The notes under the pieces are model-generated. The model did not search any database. It was not told the DNA's origin and worked only from the letters and a program-made list of their open reading frames with translations. 49,976 bases of DNA from Bacillota bacterium (GTDB taxonomy: Bacteria; Bacillota; Clostridia; Christensenellales; Aristaeellaceae). A program made the position numbers and the translations under genes. This document shows, in pieces, positions 24,319 to 31,666 of the stretch. Where the stretch lies: positions 1 through 49,976 of the forward strand of contig JAEXCG010000073.1 of NCBI GenBank assembly GCA_023402355.1, read 5' to 3'. Position 1 is the first letter of the stretch. Each line of letters starts with the position of its first letter.

Positions 24319-25170
24319 TTACAGACGGTATTCGTCGAACATCCGGTCGATGCCGGCGCGCGTGTCGGAAAAGACGAGGCCCGCCGCGCGCTGCTTGGCG
24401 CTGTCGATCATGAGGTTTCGGGAACCGTCCGTCTCAAAGGGGAGGAGCAGCTCCTTTGTGCGATGGCCCGCGCCCAGGCGCTCGAAGACGTGGCGGCAGA
24501 CGTCGTAGGTGCTGTCAAAGTTTGCGCTGCCGTAGTTGTACACGCCGCTGGGGGCCCGGAGCAGCGCGGGAATGTTTTCGATGACCTCGCGCACATAGGT
24601 GAAGCCGCGATGGTCGTCGATGGCGGCGCGCACGGGCTTGCCGGTCGTAAGCGCCCCCAGGCACATGCCGGCGACGCCCAGGCTGGAGGAGCAAAAGCGC
24701 ACCGGCAGGTCGAACATCCAGGTCAGGCGCAGCGCGTAAAACCGATCGCACAGGGCGGCGGCGCGCCGCTCGGCCTCGACCTTGGTGCGCGCGTAGACGT
24801 TCGTGGGCGAAAGCGCCTCGTCCTCCCGGTGGGGCGCGTCGCCGGGCAGCCCCGTGTAGACCTGATCGCTGCTGGCGTAGATGAGCGCCGCGCCCGCCTC
24901 CTTGCAGGCGCGCGCCACGTTTTCGGTGCCCAGGACGTTGACGCTGTGCGCGAGCTGCGGGTTCTGTTCGCACACGTCGATGTGGGAGATGGCGGCGAAG
25001 TGCGCGACCGCGTCCGGCCGCGCCTCGAGAATCATGCGGCGGCAGGCCTCGGCGTCGGTGATGTCGAGGGAGTCGTGCGGGGCGGTCACGACGCGGAATG
25101 CGCCGGAAAGGTCCTTCGCCATGCGCGAGGCGACAAAGCCCGTGGAACCGGTGATGAGAAGCGTTTGCAT
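24319..25170 (-). CDS. NAD(P)-dependent sugar-nucleotide reductase/epimerase, RmlD-like
   Basis: 283-residue extended short-chain dehydrogenase. The nucleotide-binding loop ITGSTGFVAS is at residues 6-15. The catalytic pair YARTK (Y-x3-K) lies near residue 150 with the upstream serines IYASSDQVY. Overall it resembles dTDP-4-dehydrorhamnose reductase (RmlD) more than UDP-galactose epimerase, but no other rhamnose genes are nearby, so the substrate is open. The ribosome binding site GGAGGTTC precedes the ATG. It sits 12 bases behind the MFS gene and 14 bases before the phosphatase gene, so it is co-transcribed with both. Confidence 0.85.
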   Translation of the reverse strand: MQTLLITGSTGFVASRMAKDLSGAFRVVTAPHDSLDITDAEACRRMILEARPDAVAHFAAISHIDVCEQNPQLAHSVNVLGTENVARACKEAGAALIYASSDQVYTGLPGDAPHREDEALSPTNVYARTKVEAERRAAALCDRFYALRLTWMFDLPVRFCSSSLGVAGMCLGALTTGKPVRAAIDDHRGFTYVREVIENIPALLRAPSGVYNYGSANFDSTYDVCRHVFERLGAGHRTKELLLPFETDGSRNLMIDSAKQRAAGLVFSDTRAGIDRMFDEYRL

Positions 25171-25182
25171 AAATAGAACCTC

Positions 25183-26394
25183 CTAGTTTCGGGACGATTT
25201 TTTCAGCAGCCACAGGGAGCCGAGCACGAGCAGCAGCGGGAAGACGATGGCGGCGAGCATGCCCAGCTTGAGCCCGGCGTCGCCGGAGAGCAGCGCGGAG
25301 GAGGCGCGGGCGCTTGCGTCGGAGACGAAGCCCACGAGCCCCGGCCCCGCGGAGCAGCCGACGTCCCCGGCGAGCGCGAGCAGCGCGAAGAGCGCCGTGC
25401 CGCCCTGCGGACAGCGCGCGGCGGAGAGGCTGAGCGTGCCCGGCCAGAGGATGCCCACCGAGAAGCCGCAGACCGCGCAGCCGAGCAGCGAGAAAAGCGG
25501 ATGGGGCGAAAAGACGGTGAGCAGGTAGCAAAGGACGCACAGCAGGCTGGAGCAGAGGATGCAGGCGTCCAGGCGCAGCCGCGCGCCGTAGCGCCCGTAG
25601 AGCAGGCGCGAGAGCCCCATCAGCGCGGCAAAGGCGCAGGGGCCCAGCAAGTCGCCCACCGTCTTGGAGACGCGCAGGCCCTGCTCCGCGAACAGGGAGG
25701 CCCACTGGCTCATGGCCTGCTCCGCCGCGCCCGCGCAGAGCATCAGCAGAAAGAAGAGCCAGAAGGCGGGCAGGCGCAGCAGCCCGCGCACGGACAGGTT
25801 TTCGCCTTCGCCCCCGAACGTGTTGATCGGCACGCGCGAGAAGAAGAAGGCGTTCGTCAGCGGGATGACCGCCCAGAGCATCGGCAAAAAGCGCCAATGG
25901 GCGAGGCCGACGGCGGTGAAGTACAGCGTGGAAAAGAGCACGACGGCCACGTGCCCCCAGCAGTAGAAGGAGTGCAGCAGGCTCATCGCGGCCGCCTTCT
26001 CCTCGCCGGGCAGCGCCTCGACGATGGGGCTGGTGAGCACCTCGAGCAGCCCGCCGCCCAGGGCGTAGAGCACCATGGCCCCGATCAGCCCCGCGTACGG
26101 GCTGGGAAGCGCGTAGGGCAGCACGCCCAGAGCGATCAGCCCCGCGCCGCACAGCGCGTTGGCGGCGACGACGCACCGGCGGTAGCCCAGGCGCAGCGCG
26201 TAGCGCGCGGCGAAAAGGTCCACGAGCATCTGTATGCCGAAGTTGAGCGTCACCAGAAAGGCGAGCTGGGAGAGCGAAACGCCGAACTGACGGGTGAAGG
26301 TGAGGAAGAGCAGCGGCGCGAGGTTGTTGACCGCCGCGTGGGAAATGCTGGAGGCGTAGCAGCAATAGCGGGTATGACGATACGTAAAGTGCAT
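25183..26394 (-). CDS. MFS transporter, sugar-type
   Basis: 403-residue integral membrane protein with about 12 hydrophobic helices of the major facilitator fold. The cytoplasmic loop 2-3 motif is seen as DLFAARYALRLGYRR. The central loop carries FGGEGENLSVRGLL between the two six-helix halves. Its general form resembles the FucP/glucose-type or hexuronate-type MFS group. The start MHFTYRHTRY at 26394 is chosen because helix 1 follows within 15 residues; an upstream extension would run into the padR promoter. It leads a three-gene minus-strand operon. Substrate not determinable. Confidence 0.86.
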   Translation of the reverse strand: MHFTYRHTRYCCYASSISHAAVNNLAPLLFLTFTRQFGVSLSQLAFLVTLNFGIQMLVDLFAARYALRLGYRRCVVAANALCGAGLIALGVLPYALPSPYAGLIGAMVLYALGGGLLEVLTSPIVEALPGEEKAAAMSLLHSFYCWGHVAVVLFSTLYFTAVGLAHWRFLPMLWAVIPLTNAFFFSRVPINTFGGEGENLSVRGLLRLPAFWLFFLLMLCAGAAEQAMSQWASLFAEQGLRVSKTVGDLLGPCAFAALMGLSRLLYGRYGARLRLDACILCSSLLCVLCYLLTVFSPHPLFSLLGCAVCGFSVGILWPGTLSLSAARCPQGGTALFALLALAGDVGCSAGPGLVGFVSDASARASSALLSGDAGLKLGMLAAIVFPLLLVLGSLWLLKKSSRN

Positions 26395-26487
26395 GGCGAG
26401 CGCTCCGATCGTATTTGGATTGCTTGAAGGATTCGCCTCGAAGCCGAAAAACCCTCTAATCCGCGCAAAAACCTGCGGCCTGCGCGC

Positions 26488-26516
26488 TTGACATCTATAG
26501 ATGATCGATCTATAAT
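26488..26516 (+). promoter_or_regulatory. Perfect consensus sigma-A promoter of padR
   Basis: TTGACA (26488-26493), exactly 17 bases, TATAAT (26511-26516). The spacer is occupied by an inverted repeat that suits a repressor site. Confidence 0.92.
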
Positions 26517-26545
26517 GCGGGAAGAGAAATGGATAGATCATCTAT
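26496..26545 (+). promoter_or_regulatory. Tandem PadR-type operator sites
   Basis: Site 1 is TATAGAT-GATCG-ATCTATA (26496-26514) between and over the -35 and -10. Site 2 is ATAGAT-C-ATCTAT (26533-26545), in the early transcript before the padR start. On opposite strands the two share ATAGATGATC followed by TCTAT or GATCTAT. Autorepression by the PadR protein is the natural reading. Confidence 0.72.
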
Positions 26546-26563
26546 TTATCGGGAGGTGGATGC

Positions 26564-26905
26564 ATGGACAAGGGCATGGTTTCGGGAAGCACGGGCATGC
26601 TGCTTTTGCGCCTGCTCGCAGAGGGGGACCTGTACGGCTACCAGATGATCGAGCGGCTGCGGGAGCGCTCAAACGACGTGTTCAGCTTAAAGGCGGGCAC
26701 GCTCTACCCGCTGCTGCACGCGCTGGAGGCGCAGGGCGCGGTCGAAAGCTACGAGCAGGCCACGCCGGAGCGCCGCGTTCGGCGCTACTACCACCTGACG
26801 CGCGCGGGAAGGCTGCTGCTCGAGCAGAAGAGCGCACAGTGGCGGGCGTTTTCCGGCGCGGTGGACCGCGTGCTCACGGCGAAGGGAGGGGCTTCGCTTG
26901 CGTAA
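26564..26905 (+). CDS. PadR family transcriptional regulator
   Basis: 113-residue winged-helix repressor with a short C-terminal helix for dimerisation (PadR subfamily 2 size). The DNA-binding domain is LLLRLLAEGDLYGYQMIERL, then FSLKAGTLYPLLHALEAQG and the wing RRYYHLTRAGRLLL. GGGAGGTG precedes the ATG. It is the first gene of a two-gene operon; the TTG start of the next gene overlaps its end by 8 bases. Its own promoter holds duplicated inverted repeats, so autoregulation is likely. The ligand or stress signal is unknown; many PadR proteins answer to membrane-active or phenolic compounds. Confidence 0.93.
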   Translation: MDKGMVSGSTGMLLLRLLAEGDLYGYQMIERLRERSNDVFSLKAGTLYPLLHALEAQGAVESYEQATPERRVRRYYHLTRAGRLLLEQKSAQWRAFSGAVDRVLTAKGGASLA

Positions 26906-28079
26906 GGAGGCGTACGTGGAGGCGGTGCTTGGGGGCGTTCGCTGGAAGCGCGCGCACGACACCGTGCGGCGGGAGCTGAGCGCGCACGTGGAGGACCAGA
27001 CGGAAGCGTACCTGCAAAGCGGCATGCCCCAGGAAAGGGCGGAGGAAGCGGCGGTTCTGGACATGGGGGACGCCGCGCTGGTGGCGGAGGGCTACGACCG
27101 GGCGCTGCGTCCGCGGCCGGATGGGCTCATGTTCGCCCTGCTGGGCGCGCTGTACCTGTTCGCGGCGCTCTTCGGCCTGCTGCGGCATGCGGTGAACCCG
27201 GGGGAGCGCGCGTTGTGGGAGGATGCGGCGGGCATGGTTCTGGGGGCGGAGGCGTTTGCGGCCGGATACTTTCTGGACGTGCGGCCGTTCCTACGCCGGG
27301 GCGCGCTTGTCTACCTTTTGTACGCGCTGGGGCTGATCCTTTGCTGCGCCGCCGCCTTTGCCGGAACGCTGGATGGGGCGGCGGGCGGCTACGGACTGCT
27401 GCTCGCGCCGCTGGCGCAGGCCTTTCTGATCGGGGCGGCGCGGGGCAGGGGACCTTGCGCGGGCGCGCTTTGCCTCGCCGCGCCGTGGCTTACGCACGCG
27501 CTCACGGAGGGGGCTTTCAGCATGCTCGCCAGGGAGCTGCTGCTGGGGTTCGGCCTTCTGCTCGCCTTCTACGCCTTTTTCGCGGGGTTTTTCCCCCGGG
27601 TGCGTTTCCTGCCCCGGCTCTACGCGCTGGCGCTGCTGCTGGTCGCGGCCGGCCCGATCCTGTCGGGCACATTTGGGGAGTACTTTGCCCTGCGTCCGTT
27701 TGGCGAAGGGCTTTCGGCGCTGCCGTGCTTCGGCCTTCACGCGTCGGAGGGGACGGGCAGCGGCGGCTGGTTCCTGACGCGCGCCTTCGGATGGGGCGCC
27801 TTCCTCGTCATATCGATTCCGTACCTTGGCCTGGTCTTTCTGTGCCTGCGCACGGGCGCGCGCAAAAAGGGCACGGGCGCGCAGATGATCTGCCTCGCCG
27901 TCGCCCTGTCGCTGCTGATGCAGTACGCGTGCGGGCTGTCGAACGTGACGGCGGACTACGACAACCCGGCCTGGCCGATGCCGTTTCTCGATACGAAGGC
28001 GGCCTCCATGGCGCTCAACCTCTTTCAGATCGGGCTGGTCATGGGGATCGGGCGCATGGGCACGCTGCGCCTGGACTGA
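26898..28079 (+). CDS. HAAS/permease-prefix membrane protein with SEDS-like helices
   Basis: 393-residue membrane protein paired with PadR. Residues 1-75 form the helical HAAS or permease-prefix domain: RRELSAHVEDQTEAYLQSGM, then ERAEEAAVLDMGD. About nine hydrophobic helices follow. The C-terminal part (GGWFLTRAFGWGAFL and PMPFLDTKAASMALNLFQIG) recalls the FtsW/RodA/SpoVE family, where PFLSYGGSS and a following helix occupy this place. That reading is mine and the homology would be distant. The start is the TTG at 26898, with GGGAGGGG in front and an 8-base overlap with padR. A terminator-like hairpin follows at about 28083-28118. Alternatively it is a generic HAAS membrane protein of unknown role. 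Confidence 0.72.
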   Translation: MRKEAYVEAVLGGVRWKRAHDTVRRELSAHVEDQTEAYLQSGMPQERAEEAAVLDMGDAALVAEGYDRALRPRPDGLMFALLGALYLFAALFGLLRHAVNPGERALWEDAAGMVLGAEAFAAGYFLDVRPFLRRGALVYLLYALGLILCCAAAFAGTLDGAAGGYGLLLAPLAQAFLIGAARGRGPCAGALCLAAPWLTHALTEGAFSMLARELLLGFGLLLAFYAFFAGFFPRVRFLPRLYALALLLVAAGPILSGTFGEYFALRPFGEGLSALPCFGLHASEGTGSGGWFLTRAFGWGAFLVISIPYLGLVFLCLRTGARKKGTGAQMICLAVALSLLMQYACGLSNVTADYDNPAWPMPFLDTKAASMALNLFQIGLVMGIGRMGTLRLD

Positions 28080-28082
28080 CAA

Positions 28083-28118
28083 GGCAAAGGGGGGACGCCT
28101 CGCGGTGTCCCCCTTTGG
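28083..28118 (+). terminator. Probable terminator after the padR operon
   Basis: GCAAAGGGGGGACGCC pairs with GGTGTCCCCCTTTGGC with a one-base bulge and a G-T pair, around a TCGC loop, followed by GTACTTATTTTT. Confidence 0.6.
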
Positions 28119-28161
28119 CGTACTTATTTTTGGGCGCAAGGAACGAAAAACGCAGAAGGAA

Positions 28162-28173
28162 AAACAAATGTTC
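28162..28173 (+). promoter_or_regulatory. LexA/DinR-type SOS box before dinB
   Basis: AAACAAATGTTC, one mismatch from the Gram-positive LexA core GAAC-N4-GTTC, with the flanking G after it also matching. It lies 55 bases before the dinB start, which fits SOS control of a lesion-bypass polymerase. Confidence 0.6.
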
Positions 28174-28228
28174 GTATCGAAATAAGAACGTCGAATGAAG
28201 GAGAACGGGCGGCAAGGGAGGAAAGCGC

Positions 28229-29461
28229 ATGGACAGGACGATTCTGCACTGCGACCTGAACGGGTTTTACGCCTCGGTGGAGTGCATCCGCGACCCGTCG
28301 CTGCGCGCGGTGCCCATGGCGGTGGCGGGCGACCCGAAGGCGCGCCACGGCATCATCCTGGCCAAGAACGAATTGGCCAAGCGCGCGGGCGTCGTGACCG
28401 CCGAGACGGTGGGGCAGGCGCAGCGCAAATGCCCGGACCTCGTGCTGGTGCCGCCGCGCCACGACGTCTACGAGGAATATTCCCGGAAGGTCAACGCGCT
28501 GTACGAGCGCTACACCGACCTGATCGAGCCCTTCGGCATCGACGAATCGTGGCTGGACGTGACGGGCAGCCGGCACCTCTTCGGCGACGGCAAGGCGATC
28601 GCCGACGCGCTGCGCGAGACGGTCAAGCGGGAGCTGAATTTGACGATTTCGGTCGGCGTGTCGTACAACAAGGTCTTCGCCAAGCTCGGCAGCGACTACA
28701 AAAAGCCGGACGCGACCACGGTCATCACGCGCGAAAACTATCGGGAGATCGTCTGGCCGCTGCCGGTGAGCGCGCTGCTGTACGTCGGGCGCGCGGCGGA
28801 GCGCACGCTGCTGGGGCTTCGCATCCGCACCGTCGGCGACCTCGCCCGGTGCGACCGGGCGCTGCTCGCGTCGCGCATGGGGAAGGCGGGCGAGATGCTC
28901 TACGACTACGCGAACGGCCTGGAGGCGAGCCCCGTCGCCTCGTACTACGACCGGCGCGAGGTCAAGAGCATCGGCAACGGCATGACGTTTTCCCACGACC
29001 TTTCGGACGCGGAGGACATCCGCTGGGCGGTGGCGCTGCTTTCGGACAGCGTCGCGACGCGCCTTCGCCGTCAGGGCGTGCTTTGCCGCGTGGTGCAGGT
29101 GCAGGTCAAGGACCCGAACTTTAAGAGCATCTCGCGCCAGAGGCGTCTGCCCGCGCCGACCTGCGTGGCGCGGGAAATCGCGCGCGCGGCGCTTTCGCTG
29201 CTGACGGAGAACCGGAGCGCCTACAGCGCGATCCGCACGCTGACCGTCACCGGGGAGCAGATCGTGCGCGACGGCGAGGGGGAGGAGCAGGTGAGCTTCT
29301 TCGAGGCGGAAAGCCGGGCGGAACGCGCGCGCCAGCTGCGGCTCGAACAGGCGATGGACCGCATCCGCGGCAAGTACGGGCGGGATGCGATCACGACGGG
29401 GCGCGTGATGGGGCGCCGCGACGACGCGCCCGAGGAAGAGGACGCGCCGGACGCGGACTGA
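28229..29461 (+). CDS. dinB: DNA polymerase IV, Y family
   Basis: Error-prone translesion DNA polymerase, 410 residues. The palm carries DLNGFYASVE (metal ligand D9, steric gate region F13-Y14) and GIDESWLDV with D105 and E106. Further family marks are SVGVSYNKVFAKLGSDYKKP and the little-finger domain after about residue 235. EEQVSFFEAE near residue 355 fits a beta-clamp binding peptide (QxSLF type). In place of the usual SIDE the motif is GIDE. AGGGAGGAAAGCGC precedes the start. A LexA-like box upstream suggests SOS induction. Confidence 0.94.
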   Translation: MDRTILHCDLNGFYASVECIRDPSLRAVPMAVAGDPKARHGIILAKNELAKRAGVVTAETVGQAQRKCPDLVLVPPRHDVYEEYSRKVNALYERYTDLIEPFGIDESWLDVTGSRHLFGDGKAIADALRETVKRELNLTISVGVSYNKVFAKLGSDYKKPDATTVITRENYREIVWPLPVSALLYVGRAAERTLLGLRIRTVGDLARCDRALLASRMGKAGEMLYDYANGLEASPVASYYDRREVKSIGNGMTFSHDLSDAEDIRWAVALLSDSVATRLRRQGVLCRVVQVQVKDPNFKSISRQRRLPAPTCVAREIARAALSLLTENRSAYSAIRTLTVTGEQIVRDGEGEEQVSFFEAESRAERARQLRLEQAMDRIRGKYGRDAITTGRVMGRRDDAPEEEDAPDAD

Positions 29462-29556
29462 CGAAACCGACGGCCCATCGTTCAGGAACCGCCGCGCGCG
29501 GCGGGCCTTTGATCTGTGCGGCACGGGGAGCCCGGCGTGTTTGAGGGGAACGGACC

Positions 29557-31479
29557 TTACCCTTCGTAGAAGCGCAGGAGCTCCTCCGCAAACATCGGGC
29601 GGGCGTACAGGTAGCCCTGTATGCGGTCCACCCCCAGATCGCGAAGGACCTGCGCCTGCTCCTGCGTCTCCACGCCCTCCGCCACGAGCGACATGCCCAT
29701 GGCGTGAAAGGCCTCCACGACGGAGCGCACCAGCAGCCGGCTTTTTTCGCTCTCGCCGAGGGGGGAGACCAGGCTGCGGTCGAGCTTGATGCATTCAAAG
29801 GGCAGCGCCAGCGCGCTGGAAAAGTTGGAGTACCCCGTGCCGAAGTCGTCCAGGTAGAAGGCGAGGCCCAGGCCGGTCAGGCGGCGCATCGCGGCGCGGG
29901 CGGTCTGAAGGTTCTCCGCGATGACGCGCTCGGTGACCTCGATCTTCAGCTTCGACGCGGGCACGTCCTTGGCGCGCAGGACGCCGTCAAGGCGGTCGAT
30001 CAGCTCCGCGTCCAGAAACTGCTGCGCGGAAAGGTTGATGGAGACGGATTTGACGGGCAGCGCCGCGTGCCCGCTTAAAAACGTGCAGACCTCGTCCAGC
30101 AAAATCCAGGTGAGCTCCCCGATCAGGCCGGTTTCCTCCGCCAGCGGGATGAACTCGTCGGGCGGAATCGGCGTGCCGTCGCCGTCCCGCAGGCGAAGCA
30201 GCGCTTCCAGCGTCCCGAAATCGCCGGTTTTGCACTCGCGAATGGGCTGGTAGCAGACGCCAAAGCGGCCGCGTTCGTCCTGCACGGCGGATTGCAGCGA
30301 GGAAAGCACGTGCGCGCGCCGGGCCATCGAGCGGCGCGTCGCCTCGTCGAAGGAGACCCAGTCGGCGTCGGGCGCGTACTTCGCCAGTTCCAGCGCGTAT
30401 TCCAGGTATTCCGAGACCCTGTTCTCGTCCTCGCCCTCGCGCAGGCCGCGTATATCGGCAAAGCAGGCGGGCAGGAGGCAGCGGATGCGGTCGATTCGCC
30501 AGTCCTGAGAAAAGCGCCGGCGGAGGCTCTGCATGAAGCGGCAGGCCTCCTCGCCGCCCGCGTCCTCGCGGATGAGCGCGAACTCCACGTTGCCGTAGCG
30601 GTAGGCGCGCCCCTGCTGCGAAACGCCGTCCAGATAGCGGGCGACTCGGCAGAGGAACGCGTCGCCGCAGCGGTGCGAAAACGCGCGGTTGACCTGCTCG
30701 AAGTGCTTGAGCGAGAGCAGCACGACGTGCGCGCTCTCGCCCCGGCGCAGCAGCGCCGCAAGCTCCGCAAAAAAGGCGGCGCGGTTGCCGAGCTGGGTCA
30801 GCGCGTCCTGAGAGAGCTTTTGGTTTTGAAAGTTGATGAAGAGAATCAGGTTGACGACCGCCGTGAGCAGGCCGCCGAGCGGCATGCTGGGGGACTTGAC
30901 CTGCAGGAAAAAGACCAGCAGCACGAAAAAGGGCAGCGTCTTAATGACGCGCGCCACGTGCGGCATGGCCGAAGATCGGTTGCGCAGGTAGACGCCCCCC
31001 ACCAGCAGCGTGTCCAGGATCAGCACGCCGTAGCCGAGATTGACCAGCGGGCCGCGCACGTAGCCGCCGCCCTCGTCGATGCGGAAGATGCAGCCCGTGA
31101 AGAGGTTGGCGACGAGCGCGGCGACGTAGAGCGCGTACAGCGCGGCGACGGCGCCCAGCGCGCCGGAAAGCGCCGTCCGCTTCTCCCGGTATTCAAAGAG
31201 CAGGAGGAGAAGGTAGGCCGCCATCAGCGAACAGGCCATGACGATGAAGAAAAAATAGGCGGTGTTGACCGCGAGGCTGAGCGCGTAGGGAATAAGCCCG
31301 CCGTGCGCAAGCAGGGTGATGGACGAAATGTTGAGCGCCGTCGCCAGGGCGGAGACGTAGAGCTCCGCGTGGTACAGATGGGTGCGGGGCACGGGCGCCC
31401 TGAACCGCTCCCGCGAATAGAAGCCCAGGATGAAAAGGAGAACCAGTGCGGCGTATTCCGTCTCCAAATGCCAGCTCAT
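29557..31479 (-). CDS. Membrane GGDEF-EAL protein, likely c-di-GMP phosphodiesterase
   Basis: 640-residue membrane signalling protein. Residues 1 to about 215 hold six or seven hydrophobic helices forming a sensor. A GGDEF domain follows (start DALTQLGNRAAFF), but its active loop reads AYRYGNVEFALI, so the cyclase site is degenerate. The C-terminal EAL domain keeps the catalytic set: EALLRL, the EVTE loop, DDFGTGYSN, IKLDRSL and AEGVETQEQ. It should therefore hydrolyse c-di-GMP, with the GGDEF part perhaps binding GTP as regulator. The start at 31479 has CGGAGGTATGT in front; an upstream extension into the promoter is rejected. Transcribed alone from its own promoter, opposite to dinB. Confidence 0.92.
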   Translation of the reverse strand: MSWHLETEYAALVLLFILGFYSRERFRAPVPRTHLYHAELYVSALATALNISSITLLAHGGLIPYALSLAVNTAYFFFIVMACSLMAAYLLLLLFEYREKRTALSGALGAVAALYALYVAALVANLFTGCIFRIDEGGGYVRGPLVNLGYGVLILDTLLVGGVYLRNRSSAMPHVARVIKTLPFFVLLVFFLQVKSPSMPLGGLLTAVVNLILFINFQNQKLSQDALTQLGNRAAFFAELAALLRRGESAHVVLLSLKHFEQVNRAFSHRCGDAFLCRVARYLDGVSQQGRAYRYGNVEFALIREDAGGEEACRFMQSLRRRFSQDWRIDRIRCLLPACFADIRGLREGEDENRVSEYLEYALELAKYAPDADWVSFDEATRRSMARRAHVLSSLQSAVQDERGRFGVCYQPIRECKTGDFGTLEALLRLRDGDGTPIPPDEFIPLAEETGLIGELTWILLDEVCTFLSGHAALPVKSVSINLSAQQFLDAELIDRLDGVLRAKDVPASKLKIEVTERVIAENLQTARAAMRRLTGLGLAFYLDDFGTGYSNFSSALALPFECIKLDRSLVSPLGESEKSRLLVRSVVEAFHAMGMSLVAEGVETQEQAQVLRDLGVDRIQGYLYARPMFAEELLRFYEG

Positions 31480-31507
31480 ACATACCTCCGCCGGAAATCG
31501 TGTACCC

Positions 31508-31535
31508 ATTATAGCATAACGGGGGCAGGTTTCAA
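31508..31535 (-). promoter_or_regulatory. Promoter of the GGDEF-EAL gene
   Basis: On the minus strand, TTGAAA (complement of 31530-31535), a 16-base spacer and TATAAT (complement of 31508-31513), with TGC before the -10. It lies about 30 bases upstream of the start. Confidence 0.78.
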
Positions 31536-31666
31536 GCGCACCCGGCGCAAAACCGTCGGGAAGGAAGGCGCGCGCCTTAAACGCTTTTTTCTGAAAGGCC
31601 CGCGGCATACGTCCCCCCATTTATGCCCATACTAGGGACGAAAGACACAGGAAGGGCGGGACAAAC

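Noticed and set aside
28170..28189. GTTC...GAAC pair before dinB as a LexA box
   Set aside because: The half-sites point the wrong way (GTTC first) and are 12 bases apart; the LexA core is GAAC-N4-GTTC. The site at 28162-28173 fits better.
29490..29515. GC palindrome after dinB as a terminator
   Set aside because: It is a short CCGCCG/CGGCGG self-complementary stretch without a T-run. I cannot separate it from chance in GC-rich DNA.
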